Source: an uncultured Burkholderiales Genera incertae sedis bacterium (GTDB taxonomy: Bacteria; Pseudomonadota; Gammaproteobacteria; Burkholderiales; Eutrophovitaceae). Taken from it: a DNA stretch of 39,453 bases. The first letter of the stretch is position 1. Each line of letters begins with the position of its first letter. A program made the position numbers and the translations under genes. Below are positions 9,064 to 16,960 of the stretch, piece after piece. The notes below the pieces were generated by a model. It saw only the letters and a program-made list of their open reading frames with translations. It did no database searches and was not told where the DNA came from. Location of the stretch: positions 1 to 39,453 of the forward strand of contig CAJQMS010000075.1 in assembly GCA_905479505.1 (NCBI GenBank), given 5' to 3'.

Positions 9064-9904
9064 GCGACGTAGTTAGGAGCCGATTAACAATAGAGCCATT
9101 TCCCGTCGGATCAAGTCTTTTTAAAATCCAGCATCCGATAATATTCACAACGGATTCAAATTGATAAGGAGGGTTGATGATTAAAAGGCCACAGGCGTTC
9201 ATCCTTCCAGCAAAATTAGCATTGGACAAATGAATCTCTGCTTGGAGCAACAATTTACTGCTATGTAACTGAAGTTTTTTAATTAATTCGTTACCACCCT
9301 CTCCATCTATCACCGGGTACCAAATGACGAAGACTCCGCTTGCGAACTTTCTTAGACCAACTTCAAGAGAAGCGGCAATTCGACTAAATTCATCTTTACG
9401 GTCATAAGAAGGATCCATGAACACTAGCCCTCTGCGTTCAGATGGTGGCAAGACAGAGTTTGTTAAAGAAAAACCGTCCTCATTACGTATCGAAGTCCGA
9501 GACCAATTTTTAGTAAGCGCTTTTAATTGAACTGAGTCTGATTTATTTAACTCATTGAGCACTAATCGGTCTTGCGGGCGCAATAGACTATGTGCGACGA
9601 CTGGAGATCCTGGATAACAGCTAAGCATATCGCCATCATTCTGCTGTTTTAATACCGATATGTACGCCTCCATTTTTTCTGGATAGTCATCCGCAGCAAA
9701 TATACGACTGACACCAAATTCATACTCTTTATTTTTCCCCGCCCAAGGGTGAGATAAATCATAAACACCTAACCCCGCATGAGTATCCACATATACGAAC
9801 GATCGGTCTTTTTTTTGGAGCGTTAAAATTAATTGTGACAAAAGAGCATGCTTAAATACATCTGCAAAATTACCTGCATGAAAATGATGTCTATATGCAT
9901 ACAT
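9050..9904 (-). CDS. rlmJ: 23S rRNA (adenine(2030)-N6)-methyltransferase RlmJ
   Basis: A 284-residue cytosolic SAM-dependent enzyme that methylates A2030 of 23S rRNA. The N-terminus MYAYRHHFHAGNFADVFKH is the family hallmark. VYVDTHAGLGVYDL (38-50) follows, then YPGSP (97-101), and the catalytic tetrad at 164-167 reads DPSY in place of the usual DPPY. Asp164 falls exactly at the E. coli catalytic position. The homologue in Haemophilus/E. coli (ComJ/YhiR) has also been linked to use of DNA as a nutrient. It lies 21 bases after the MazG-like gene and overlaps the PD-(D/E)XK nuclease gene by 14 bases. The Pro-to-Ser change is conservative within N6-adenine methyltransferases, so activity is likely retained. 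Confidence 0.93.
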   Translation of the reverse strand: MYAYRHHFHAGNFADVFKHALLSQLILTLQKKDRSFVYVDTHAGLGVYDLSHPWAGKNKEYEFGVSRIFAADDYPEKMEAYISVLKQQNDGDMLSCYPGSPVVAHSLLRPQDRLVLNELNKSDSVQLKALTKNWSRTSIRNEDGFSLTNSVLPPSERRGLVFMDPSYDRKDEFSRIAASLEVGLRKFASGVFVIWYPVIDGEGGNELIKKLQLHSSKLLLQAEIHLSNANFAGRMNACGLLIINPPYQFESVVNIIGCWILKRLDPTGNGSIVNRLLTTSLESK

Positions 9905-9925
9905 TTTTTAAGTCAGCCATTACAC

Positions 9926-10282
9926 TTAACTGAACTCAGTATATTTTTTAGCATTACCTTTACTCAAGGCAACAGGATATTTTTTTTCGTTTATTACTAA
10001 CTTCTGCTCTGCTGAGTCTATTAGGTCTATGTCTAAAATATCAGCTATACGGATTAAATAAAGAAAAATATCTGCCAACTCCAACGAGACGTCCAACTTC
10101 TTTGGCGTATCAAGAAGATACGAATCAGACTCGCTTAACCATTGAAAATGCTCCATTAACTCACAAGCCTCCACAGTCAAGGCCATTGAAATGTTCTTAG
10201 GACTATGAAATTTTTCCCAATCACGTTCTCGCGCAAATTGATTTAGCCTAGTGGCTAGAGACAGCAAAGCGTCTTTAGTCAT
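9926..10282 (-). CDS. MazG-like nucleotide pyrophosphohydrolase (RS21-C6/dCTPase type)
   Basis: A 118-residue all-alpha protein of the MazG/RS21-C6 superfamily, hydrolysing (d)NTPs to (d)NMP and pyrophosphate. The magnesium-binding motifs are EACELMEHF (ExxE) near residues 33-41 and ELADIFLYL (ExxxD) near 67-75. FQWL after the first motif and the C-terminal KYP segment are typical of the short bacterial house-cleaning form. Substrate could be dCTP or modified nucleotides; the sequence does not decide. It sits between the Mo-carrier-like gene (15 bases upstream) and rlmJ (21 bases downstream), so it is probably transcribed with them. Confidence 0.88.
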   Translation of the reverse strand: MTKDALLSLATRLNQFARERDWEKFHSPKNISMALTVEACELMEHFQWLSESDSYLLDTPKKLDVSLELADIFLYLIRIADILDIDLIDSAEQKLVINEKKYPVALSKGNAKKYTEFS

Positions 10283-10297
10283 TGTGAAATTGACTCG

Positions 10298-11086
10298 TTA
10301 TGTTTCTGAACTCGAGTCTGAATTCGAATCTGAACTCGAGTCTGAATTTGAGCCTGCCTGCGAGTCAACAGGCTTTCTCGGAAATCGTCTGCCAGAACCT
10401 CTCCTTCGCCTTTGTCCTGGCGACTTAGGGTTTCTGGGCTTTCCGTTTGATTCATTGTTTGGCCCCGAGTTGGATTCGTTTCCAGTTGCATTTGGTTCTG
10501 CTGTTTTCCTATTTTGCGGTCTTGAGTTGCTCCGTTTTTTTGGACCTAAGCCCAAGAGGGCGCGCATTGACTCATAACCAAAACGTTGACCCCGTTCCGA
10601 CGAGCTAGCATTCGGGCCGATCACATGCAAACTCATTAACCCCTTTTCCTTGGTAAAGTCTGCGATAACCTTTCCAGCTTGACCGGGTTGGAGCTCACCA
10701 CCGTCGATTAAACGGTATGGTTTTCCCAACTGAACACAGTAATCAAGAGCTTCCTCCGGCTCATCTTCAATATCCATGAAATAAATGATAGCCGTCCCAT
10801 CACTGTCTTTAACGTTTTGACGTATCGTGTCTCCAGTATCGGCAGCTGGGAGTTCCGTTACAGGATAGTTATCAGGAATAAATCCATCCTCAGCCATTCT
10901 TCCCTCAACACATGAACCACCACAATCCGTTCCTAATTCGAGGGCTGCGTCCAGCACCCCCCGGCTGACGCCTGTTTGTGCATTCGTAAGAATCTTCAAG
11001 CGACCACTTTGCAATCCGGATATTCCAGTTTGTCCTGAAGGTCTACTTTTTTTGATAAAACGAGAATCTCTATTATTTCTTGGCAC
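10298..11086 (-). CDS. Putative molybdenum carrier (SLOG/LOG-like Rossmann) protein with Ser/Asp repeat tail
   Basis: A 262-residue protein with two parts. Residues about 29-175 match the putative molybdenum carrier family (Rossmann fold related to LOG/SLOG proteins): KILTNAQTGVSRGVLDAAL, CGGSCVEGRMAEDG, DSDGTAIIYF, GKPYRLIDGG and MSLHVIGPNASS. These proteins bind a cofactor or nucleotide-derived ligand; molybdenum transfer is a family label, not shown here. Residues about 180-262 are low-complexity, rich in Asn, Ser, Arg and Pro, ending in a run of SD/SN repeats encoded by 12-base tandem repeats. The start is GTG at 11086; no ATG fits the conserved N-terminus. First gene of a four-gene unit with MazG-like, rlmJ and a nuclease. 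No molybdenum-cofactor genes are near, so a nucleotide-sensing role is an open alternative. Confidence 0.75.
   Translation of the reverse strand: MPRNNRDSRFIKKSRPSGQTGISGLQSGRLKILTNAQTGVSRGVLDAALELGTDCGGSCVEGRMAEDGFIPDNYPVTELPAADTGDTIRQNVKDSDGTAIIYFMDIEDEPEEALDYCVQLGKPYRLIDGGELQPGQAGKVIADFTKEKGLMSLHVIGPNASSSERGQRFGYESMRALLGLGPKKRSNSRPQNRKTAEPNATGNESNSGPNNESNGKPRNPKSPGQRRRRGSGRRFPRKPVDSQAGSNSDSSSDSNSDSSSET
10306..10365. repeat. 12-bp tandem repeat encoding an SD/SN tail
   Basis: Five adjacent 12-base units of the form ctgaa(c/t)tcgag(t/c) are visible at 10306-10317, 10318-10329, 10330-10341, 10342-10353 and a degenerate 10354-10365. They lie inside the 3' end of the Mo-carrier-like gene and, read on the minus strand, encode alternating Ser-Asp/Ser-Asn. 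The unit is a multiple of three, so copy-number change by slippage would lengthen or shorten the tail without breaking the frame. Confidence 0.85.
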
Positions 11087-11585
11087 CTAAACCTCGATCA
11101 GCAGGAACTATAAAAAAACGCGAGCACCCTGCATGCGTGCATCTTCGTTCATAAACTACAAAAAAACGCTATCTCTTATCTCTAAACATTTCCTGGCTTC
11201 GGATCACAGACTGAAAGCATGTTCAAACACAATATGCGCTCCGTAGCGATTGTGCTCGGCCCCAGCCTATTTTGAGTTTTTCAATGTCCTGTAAGTTGCG
11301 TTCCGAGGACCCTCTGGTCACACATCGAGGCGGTTATTGACATTAACCACTACCTCTTTACTCGGATTTGTTCACAAAACTTAAGGCAAGCTTAGTTTTC
11401 TAGGCACCAATGTAACACTTTTAACAGTACTGTCAAATTTTAATCGATCTCAAGATTACTATCACGACCAAACCTTGGTTTCAGAATGAACCGTCACTTA
11501 GCCTTTGTCTAACCTCCTCACGTTTGATATCCTAACCACTCTAATTTGAACTTAAGAAATTGACTAGGCAAAGAGGGACAGATTT
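11087..11585. other. 499-base gene-free stretch
   Basis: No protein frame with family similarity and a ribosome site is visible on either strand. It holds the 5' flank of the Mo-carrier-like operon (11087-11165, with A runs), the candidate 6S RNA (about 11170-11350) and the 5' flank of the unknown gene at 11586, where no good promoter hexamers stand out. Confidence 0.6.
11170..11350 (+). ncRNA. ssrS: Candidate 6S RNA (ssrS), approximate ends
   Basis: This lies in a 499-base stretch (11087-11585) without a convincing protein gene. The stretch CACAAT (11228-11233) ... GCGCTCCG ... ATTGTG (11249-11254) forms a hairpin whose apex GCGCTCCG and following GCTCGG.CC...AGCCT order resemble the E. coli 6S RNA closing arm. 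CTTCGGA (11197-11203) pairs with TCCGAGG (11303-11308 region), extended by GG with CC across one bulged A, which would close a large internal bubble as in 6S RNA. The 3' part carries ACACATCGAGGCGG, similar to the conserved 3' strand of proteobacterial 6S RNAs. 6S RNA mimics an open promoter and binds sigma70 RNA polymerase. Ends are not defined by the sequence; I could not find a convincing terminal helix or terminator. Confidence 0.45.
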
Positions 11586-11981
11586 ATGGCTAACGAAAAA
11601 AAATCCATCGAAGAGCTTGTAATGGATCCAACAGAATTATTCCGTGAGGAGAGCATAACTGACCGAAAAGTTGGAACAATTAGAGTTTTAACTCCGATCA
11701 GTACTGATGGCAAGCAGGACCCGAATCGGCAGACGGTTTACGCGGGGGAAACACAAATTATGACGCCGATGGGAGCCTTACCAATTGCCTTTCAAATTGA
11801 GGCCGACTCTTTGGCAACCGCCGTCGAGCGTTACGGTGATGCGGGTAAAGCCGCTGTTGAAAAAGCAGTAAAAGAGCTTCAAGAAATGAGAAGAGAGCAA
11901 GCGTCTTCTATAGTGCTGCCTGGCGGCGCACAAAGCGGCATGTCAGGTGGTGGGCCTGGCGGCGGTTTAACGATGCCATAA
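11586..11981 (+). CDS. Conserved-looking hypothetical protein with Gly-rich tail
   Basis: A 131-residue cytosolic protein I do not recognise. It has an acidic N-terminus, a beta-rich middle (KVGTIRVLTPI, RQTVYAGETQIMTPMG, LPIAFQIEADS), then a charged helix (about residues 75-105, with AVEKAVKELQEMRREQ) and a glycine-rich tail ending GGGPGGGLTMP. No signal peptide or membrane helix. The frame uses ATG 11586 after an AGAGGGA ribosome site about 6-8 bases upstream, and codon usage matches its neighbours, so I take it as real. It follows the candidate 6S RNA and is convergent with the CoA-transferase gene (14 bases apart). No function can be assigned. Confidence 0.7.
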   Translation: MANEKKSIEELVMDPTELFREESITDRKVGTIRVLTPISTDGKQDPNRQTVYAGETQIMTPMGALPIAFQIEADSLATAVERYGDAGKAAVEKAVKELQEMRREQASSIVLPGGAQSGMSGGGPGGGLTMP

Positions 11982-11995
11982 GCGCATTCATCCTT

Positions 11996-13192
11996 TTAAG
12001 ACGACCCATCCGAAACAGCATGGGACTGCATCAGAGCGTCAATTTCAGCTTCGTCGTAGGAAAGTTCTCTTAACACCTCCCGTGTATGCTGACCCAGCGT
12101 GGGGGCAGGTGTGACTCGATCTGGCGTTGAATGAGACCAATTACTTGGTGTTTTCGTCGCGTATAAGCTGCCCTCAGTAGGGTGCTCCTCATCAATGAAA
12201 AAACCGGTCTCCCGTAAATGCTCATCAGACATCAAATCATCAACGGCATTCATCCTTGCCACCGGCACGTCAACACTTTCAAAAAACATCAACCAATGGT
12301 CAGTGGTGTCCTTTTTGATAATTTCTGACAACAAATCATAGATCTCACCAATATTTTCTGCTCTAGCCGGATGCGATATAAACTTCGGATCCTTCATCAT
12401 TTCGGGCTGATTCATTGCGGACCAAAATCTAGTCCATTGAGCCTCGTTATAGACTAAAGCACAAATAAAGCCATTTTTTGTTTCATATACTCTTCGATGT
12501 TTTAATCGCTCATAGCCAGAAGGGCCAATGGGTGGATTGAAACTTAAACCAGCCATGTGATCACCCAACACAAAATGTGAAATCGTCTCAAACATGGGAA
12601 TTTCTATCGATTGACCTCGTCCCGACTTTTCCCTTTGGTAAAGCGCGGAGGTCACCGCATAAACTGCGTGAAGCCCGGTAACTCGATCAGCAAAATTAAG
12701 AGGCACGTATCGCGGCGTTTCTTTTCCACCTTTGGATACGAGCCAAGGCACCCCTGTGCCCCCTTGGATTAAATCGTCATATGCGGCCTTCCCGGCTCTA
12801 GGGCCTTTTTCAGAGTAGCCATAAGCACCCAGATAAATTATCTTAGAGTTAAGTGCGCTCACCTCCTCGTAGGAGAGACCTAGTCGAGCCATAGCTTGAG
12901 GCCTGACGTTATAAATTAACACGTCGCTACGTTTTATCAGCTTCTTAATAACCTCTATTCCAGAGGGGTGTTTTAAATCAACCGCAACGCCTTTTTTTCC
13001 ACGATTTAAATGGAGATGCAAATGCCCCATATGTGGATTCGCCATTGGCCCGACATCCCGCATATTGTCTCCTTTCAGAGACTCAACTTTAGTTACCTCC
13101 GCACCCAATTCAGCCAAAATTTGGGTCGCAAACGGGCCCATCACTACAGACGTTAAGTCTAGGATCTTGACCCCTTTAAGTGGACCTGCCAT
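11996..13192 (-). CDS. CaiB/BaiF (class III) CoA-transferase family protein
   Basis: A 398-residue cytosolic enzyme that moves CoA between carboxylic acids (family III: formyl-CoA, carnitine, succinyl-CoA:substrate transferases). The N-terminus GVKILDLTSVVMGPFATQILAELGA is the family hallmark, followed by GADVI-type KVESLKGDNMR, LNRGKKGVAVDLKHPSG, DVLIYNVRP and AYDDLIQGGTG with the probable catalytic Asp139. The C-terminus has TPSNWSHSTPDRVTPAPTLGQHT, the usual family end. Length is typical (about 400). It is a single gene read toward infA-distal sequence, convergent with the unknown gene at 11586. Substrate cannot be read from the sequence; the two acyl-CoA synthetases in the window show that CoA chemistry is prominent here. 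Confidence 0.9.
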   Translation of the reverse strand: MAGPLKGVKILDLTSVVMGPFATQILAELGAEVTKVESLKGDNMRDVGPMANPHMGHLHLHLNRGKKGVAVDLKHPSGIEVIKKLIKRSDVLIYNVRPQAMARLGLSYEEVSALNSKIIYLGAYGYSEKGPRAGKAAYDDLIQGGTGVPWLVSKGGKETPRYVPLNFADRVTGLHAVYAVTSALYQREKSGRGQSIEIPMFETISHFVLGDHMAGLSFNPPIGPSGYERLKHRRVYETKNGFICALVYNEAQWTRFWSAMNQPEMMKDPKFISHPARAENIGEIYDLLSEIIKKDTTDHWLMFFESVDVPVARMNAVDDLMSDEHLRETGFFIDEEHPTEGSLYATKTPSNWSHSTPDRVTPAPTLGQHTREVLRELSYDEAEIDALMQSHAVSDGSS

Positions 13193-13283
13193 GACCGTTC
13201 CTTTTTAAATTTTAACAATACTCACCAACGAGATTCGATTAAACGTCCCTCGAATTCAACAAAGTGGTATTAATACGAATTAA

Positions 13284-13529
13284 TTATGCGGGTGAAGCAG
13301 ATGGACGATCTTCCCGATGACGAAAGTTAATACGGGCCTTGGTTAAATCATACGGCGAAATTTCTACCGACACGCGATCACCTGCAGTGATTCTAATCCT
13401 GTTTTTTCGCATCTTTCCCGACGCATAGGCTATGACCTCAACGCCATTTTCAAGTTCTACTCGAAAAGTTGTATTCGGCAACACTTCCTGAACGGTGCCA
13501 TCCATTTCGATTAATTCTTCCTTCGCCAT
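13284..13529 (-). CDS. infA: Translation initiation factor IF-1 (long form)
   Basis: An 81-residue S1/OB-fold protein that binds the ribosomal A site during initiation. MAKEELIEMDGTVQEVLPN, FRVELENG, GKMRKNRIRI, GDRVSVEISPYDLTKARI and FRHRED are all canonical. Typical IF-1 is 72 residues; the extra tail after FRHRED (RPSASPA) resembles the longer IF-1 paralogue common in betaproteobacteria, which often carry two infA genes. A strong GAGGGG ribosome site precedes ATG 13529, and a TATACT hexamer lies upstream on the minus strand near 13576, a possible -10 box though no good -35 is visible. It is not in a ribosomal-protein operon here. Confidence 0.96.
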   Translation of the reverse strand: MAKEELIEMDGTVQEVLPNTTFRVELENGVEVIAYASGKMRKNRIRITAGDRVSVEISPYDLTKARINFRHREDRPSASPA

Positions 13530-13717
13530 TCAAACCCCTCATTATTTTAAGCGACGCTTAAACATCGCTTTGTAAGTATAAATTTAATGTGTCCCTGCCT
13601 CCATTCTAACTTCAAAACCATTTTAGAGTCGGCCTCTCACCTAATCTACTTTGTTATGCGCCAGCAAAATTACTGAAGCCTCTAGTGTCGTGATACATTG
13701 GAAGAAAAAGGAATCCT

Positions 13718-14338
13718 ATGAATTTTTATGAGCGCCAAATACTTCCTCCGATTTTAAACTGCGTCTGCGGTTTACCGTTACTCAATGGATATAGAGAGGG
13801 CATCGTAAAAAGAGCAAGGGGTTCCGTACTTGAAATTGGTTTAGGATCTTCATTAAACACGAAATTTTATGCTCACGAGCAAGTTACAGAAATAACTGGC
13901 ATCGATCCTAACGAGTCGCTACTGCAAATCGCAGCGCAAAATGAGTCGCCTCATCAGGGCAAAATCAACCTTATCCGCGCGGTTTCGGAGCGCTTACCAT
14001 TTGAAAATAATCGATTCGATTCGGCAGTTGTCACCTTCTCACTTTGCACCATTCCTGAGCCAGTTTTAGCTCTAGAAGAAATTAAGAGAGTTCTTAGGCC
14101 GGGCGGAGACCTTCATTTTTGCGAGCACGGGCTGAGTGATAGCCCTAAAGTTCAAAAGTGGCAAAGATGGTTGGAACCGTTATGGAAACCTTTAGCTGGA
14201 GGGTGTCACTTGAAGCGCGATATTTTTTCTCTTATTAGTGCGACTGGTTTCAAACTTCATGACCACGAAACGATGTACGTAAAAAATATTCCAAAGTTCA
14301 TTGGTTACATTTACAAAGGTTCAGCAAAAAAAAATTAA
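13718..14338 (+). CDS. Class I SAM-dependent methyltransferase (METTL7-like)
   Basis: A 206-residue cytosolic methyltransferase. Motif I is VLEIGLGSSLN (about residues 36-46), followed by the acidic GIDPNES, SERLPFENNRFDSAVVTFSLCTIP (motifs II-III) and VLRPGGDLHFCEHG. The segment from LRPGG to GCHLKRDIF resembles the METTL7/thiol- or lipid-methylating group of the Methyltransf_11 family. The substrate is unknown: lipid, quinone or thiol are all possible. Start ATG 13718 follows AAAAAGGAATCCT. Convergent with the acyl-CoA synthetase, 8 bases between stops. Confidence 0.85.
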   Translation: MNFYERQILPPILNCVCGLPLLNGYREGIVKRARGSVLEIGLGSSLNTKFYAHEQVTEITGIDPNESLLQIAAQNESPHQGKINLIRAVSERLPFENNRFDSAVVTFSLCTIPEPVLALEEIKRVLRPGGDLHFCEHGLSDSPKVQKWQRWLEPLWKPLAGGCHLKRDIFSLISATGFKLHDHETMYVKNIPKFIGYIYKGSAKKN

Positions 14339-14346
14339 TGCCTCGT

Positions 14347-15873
14347 TTAAGCTAGCATCTTTCTCAGGTTAGTTTTTAATACTTTTCCGTAGTTGTTCTT
14401 TGGCAAAGATTCAAGAAAATAATATTTTTTGGGTCTTTTAAATCTTGCAATGTGGTCGATACAGAATTGGTCTAGTGTATGTTCATCAGGCTCAGCATTT
14501 GGAACCATGACTACAAACGCCACAACACTCTCACCCCAATCGCCGCTAAACTGTCCCACAACGGCCGCCTCACTGACCAATGGATGTGCCAACAGCACCT
14601 CTTCAACTTCTCGAGGATAGATGTTCGACCCACCACTTATAATCATATCTTTAGCGCGGTCAACCAATGTAAGGAATCCATCAGCGTCAATGAATCCGAT
14701 ATCACCCGTATGCAACCAACCCTCCCTCCAAGTAGCTTGCGTAGCCTCTTTATCATTCCAATAACCTGCAGCTACGACCGGGCCTTTGACAAGAACCTCA
14801 CCCATTTCGCCGTTTGGAACGTCCGTGCCATCCTCACGTTGTATTTTCATTGTCACCACATTCTGTGCCGTTCCAACAGAACCTAGCCGCTCTTGATGTC
14901 TCGGATTCGTAGCGTCGTTGATAACCGCCTTGGTTAAAACGGTTATTGTCATCGGTGACTCGCCTTGACCGTAAATTTGTACAAAATGTGGCCCTAAAGT
15001 CTCAATTGCCCATTTAATGTCCTGAACATACATTGGTCCGCCGCCATATATGATAGTTTTCAATCCATTAGTTGTGAATTTTTCACTCTGATAAAGCTCC
15101 GCTAATCGCTTAACCATAGTCGGGGCTAAGAACATGGATACGCCCTGCCAACTCTCCAACAACTCACACACCTCACTCGGCACAAAGCGTCCGCTGTTAG
15201 GTATTACTTGGTTAGCACCTCTCATAACATACGGGAGGTCATAAAAACCAGAGCCATGAGATAGAGGTGCTGCGTGAAAAATACTATCTGACGCCTCCAC
15301 ATCATTGACATCAGTTAGGAAGGTCATTGCACCTATGAGTAAATTGTGGTGCGTGATCATCACGCCCTTGGGTTTCCCGGTAGTTCCACTGGTGTAGAAG
15401 AGCCACGCAATATCGCCAGACCCTCTCTCCTCAATTTCAATTGCCTGACGTGCTTTTGTCATATCTCGATACTCTTCCGATTCCACGTCAATTACGGAGA
15501 CTGTAGTCTGGCGTGCATAAGAATCGGAAGTTAGAGTTTGTGTCAACTGAGTCAGCGTAAAACATGCACTCGACCCGGAATGATTCAACATATAGCTTAT
15601 TTCTAAACCATGGAGCTTGGAGTTAATGGGGACAACCGTTAAACCTGCAAACCAAGCTGCATATCTAATAACAAGATACTCAGGGTGATTTGGCATCACT
15701 ATTGCGACTCGGTCTCCAGGCTTTAAGAGAAGCTTCTGTTGCATTGAAGCTGCAAGATAGCTTACCCGGAGATAAAGGGACCGGAAGGTATAGAGCACTT
15801 CAGAGCCTATTGATATCGCTGACCGGTCAGGATATTTTTGAGAGGCTTTAAGCAAAATGTTGGCGATATTCAT
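14347..15873 (-). CDS. Acyl-CoA synthetase (AMP-binding, ANL superfamily)
   Basis: A 508-residue enzyme that activates a carboxylic acid to its acyl-AMP and then acyl-CoA. The P-loop-like motif TSGTTGKPKG is at 161-170. Then come IYGGGPMY, QIYGQGESP (A5), GWLHTGDIGFIDADGFL (A7), DRAKDMIISGGSNIYPREVEE (A8) and PKNNYGKVLKT, whose Lys is the catalytic A10 lysine. All ten ANL landmarks appear intact. Length and motifs fit medium/long-chain or aromatic acyl-CoA ligases; substrate unclear. Divergent from the SRPBCC gene with a 102-base shared upstream region. Confidence 0.9.
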   Translation of the reverse strand: MNIANILLKASQKYPDRSAISIGSEVLYTFRSLYLRVSYLAASMQQKLLLKPGDRVAIVMPNHPEYLVIRYAAWFAGLTVVPINSKLHGLEISYMLNHSGSSACFTLTQLTQTLTSDSYARQTTVSVIDVESEEYRDMTKARQAIEIEERGSGDIAWLFYTSGTTGKPKGVMITHHNLLIGAMTFLTDVNDVEASDSIFHAAPLSHGSGFYDLPYVMRGANQVIPNSGRFVPSEVCELLESWQGVSMFLAPTMVKRLAELYQSEKFTTNGLKTIIYGGGPMYVQDIKWAIETLGPHFVQIYGQGESPMTITVLTKAVINDATNPRHQERLGSVGTAQNVVTMKIQREDGTDVPNGEMGEVLVKGPVVAAGYWNDKEATQATWREGWLHTGDIGFIDADGFLTLVDRAKDMIISGGSNIYPREVEEVLLAHPLVSEAAVVGQFSGDWGESVVAFVVMVPNAEPDEHTLDQFCIDHIARFKRPKKYYFLESLPKNNYGKVLKTNLRKMLA

Positions 15874-15975
15874 TTGTATATAAAACTAGTTAACGAGCTC
15901 TCAGTCTTGGGTCATCGTGGTACATTATTAATCGTAAGAAAGTCAAAAATCAAACCTGCAGCGAAGGAGCACTCT

Positions 15976-16521
15976 ATGAAACTAAAATATGCACTCGGTA
16001 TTTTCTCTTGCTTTCTCTTAATGTGGACACCTTTACTGCACTCGGCTGAAGCGCCAGAGTTAAGCGTCAGACAAGCTATCCAGATTAATGCTCCAGCTAA
16101 TGAAGTATGGGACGTTGTGAGTGACTTTGGAGGCATTCACAATTGGCTTATTTTCATCAAGGACACAAAAATCACGCTAGGTAAAAACAGACAAAAGGGA
16201 GCTATCCGTTTATTGACAAGGGGAAATGGCACCAAAATTGAGGAGCGCCTCGTCGCGTACGACCCTAGCAATATGACAGCCTCTTACTCTTATGTTCAAG
16301 GAGTTCCACTTTCGAGTGACTACTACTCCACTATGACAGTTAAAATTATCAATAAAGGCTTATCGCAGGTCGAATGGAAAGCTACTTTTAGACGGGTCCA
16401 CTATTGGAGAGATACGCCGCCAGGCGCAAGAGACGATGAAACTTTAGTTAAACTTTATAATAAAATCTACGAAGTCGGGCTCAAAGGTATTAAAGACAAA
16501 ATCGAGTCGGGCTCAATCTAA
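15976..16521 (+). CDS. Exported SRPBCC (START/polyketide cyclase-like) family protein
   Basis: A 181-residue protein of the SRPBCC superfamily, a helix-grip fold forming a hydrophobic ligand pocket. Residues 1-25 form a signal peptide (MKLKYALGIFSCFLLMW, cleavage after HSAEA). The mature part has the family opening QAIQINAPANEVWDVVSDFGGIHNW, then KGAIRLLT, EERLVAYDPSN and VEWKATFR. ATG 15976 is preferred over an upstream in-frame start at 15838 because GAAGGAG stands 5-7 bases before it and it gives a clean signal peptide; the upstream version would overlap the divergent synthetase gene. Presumably binds or converts a small lipid-like molecule in the periplasm. Confidence 0.85.
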   Translation: MKLKYALGIFSCFLLMWTPLLHSAEAPELSVRQAIQINAPANEVWDVVSDFGGIHNWLIFIKDTKITLGKNRQKGAIRLLTRGNGTKIEERLVAYDPSNMTASYSYVQGVPLSSDYYSTMTVKIINKGLSQVEWKATFRRVHYWRDTPPGARDDETLVKLYNKIYEVGLKGIKDKIESGSI

Positions 16522-16595
16522 CATGCGCATAACAACGTCTTAGCAAGTACCATCCTTAATTTGCATGTTTTTAATGCCTTGGTGAGGAAGCATAT

Positions 16596-16895
16596 ATGGC
16601 AACTATCGTTCAATTTGAAAGTCGCATTGGGAATCTCATCATGTTTAAACAGCACGCCGTTCAACTGCTTAAATTGATGGGCCTATCCGGGGAAATCCCC
16701 AGTGCCATCAAGCCCATTGATATCCAAAATGCGGTCAATATGGCTCGCGCACACCCTGCTCTAGCGAGCAACTTATCGCAGCACTCTGACAAATCGGATA
16801 CGGAAACCAACATTTCACTCAGGGTCAGAGCGACACCTCTTCTTGACCTGATGGATAGAGCTCAAATCCGCAATTGTGAAGTGATATGGCGTTAA
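16596..16895 (+). CDS. DUF1840 domain-containing protein
   Basis: A 99-residue soluble protein matching the DUF1840 pattern: an opening IVQFESRIGNLIMFKQHA with the LLKLMG helix, a central DIQNAVNMARA and the ending RATPLLDLMDRA..VIW. The function is unknown. The family is best known from betaproteobacteria. Start ATG 16596 follows GAGGAAG. It stands between the SRPBCC gene and an SDR gene on the same strand, with 74 and 65 bases of spacing, too wide to be certain of one transcript. Confidence 0.8.
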   Translation: MATIVQFESRIGNLIMFKQHAVQLLKLMGLSGEIPSAIKPIDIQNAVNMARAHPALASNLSQHSDKSDTETNISLRVRATPLLDLMDRAQIRNCEVIWR

Positions 16896-16960
16896 TCAAT
16901 ACAACCTTGATGTGTGGGTACCACACATTTGGAGCTTGACCCAAAAGGAGAACTACAGCA

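Noticed and set aside
10251..10577. A + strand frame of 108 codons rich in ELESEFES repeats
   Set aside because: It is the complement of the Ser/Asp repeat tail of the Mo-carrier-like gene, has no ribosome site and no family similarity.
15838..15975. Longer N-terminus for the SRPBCC protein
   Set aside because: It overlaps the divergent acyl-CoA synthetase, hides a good signal peptide inside and lacks a ribosome site.
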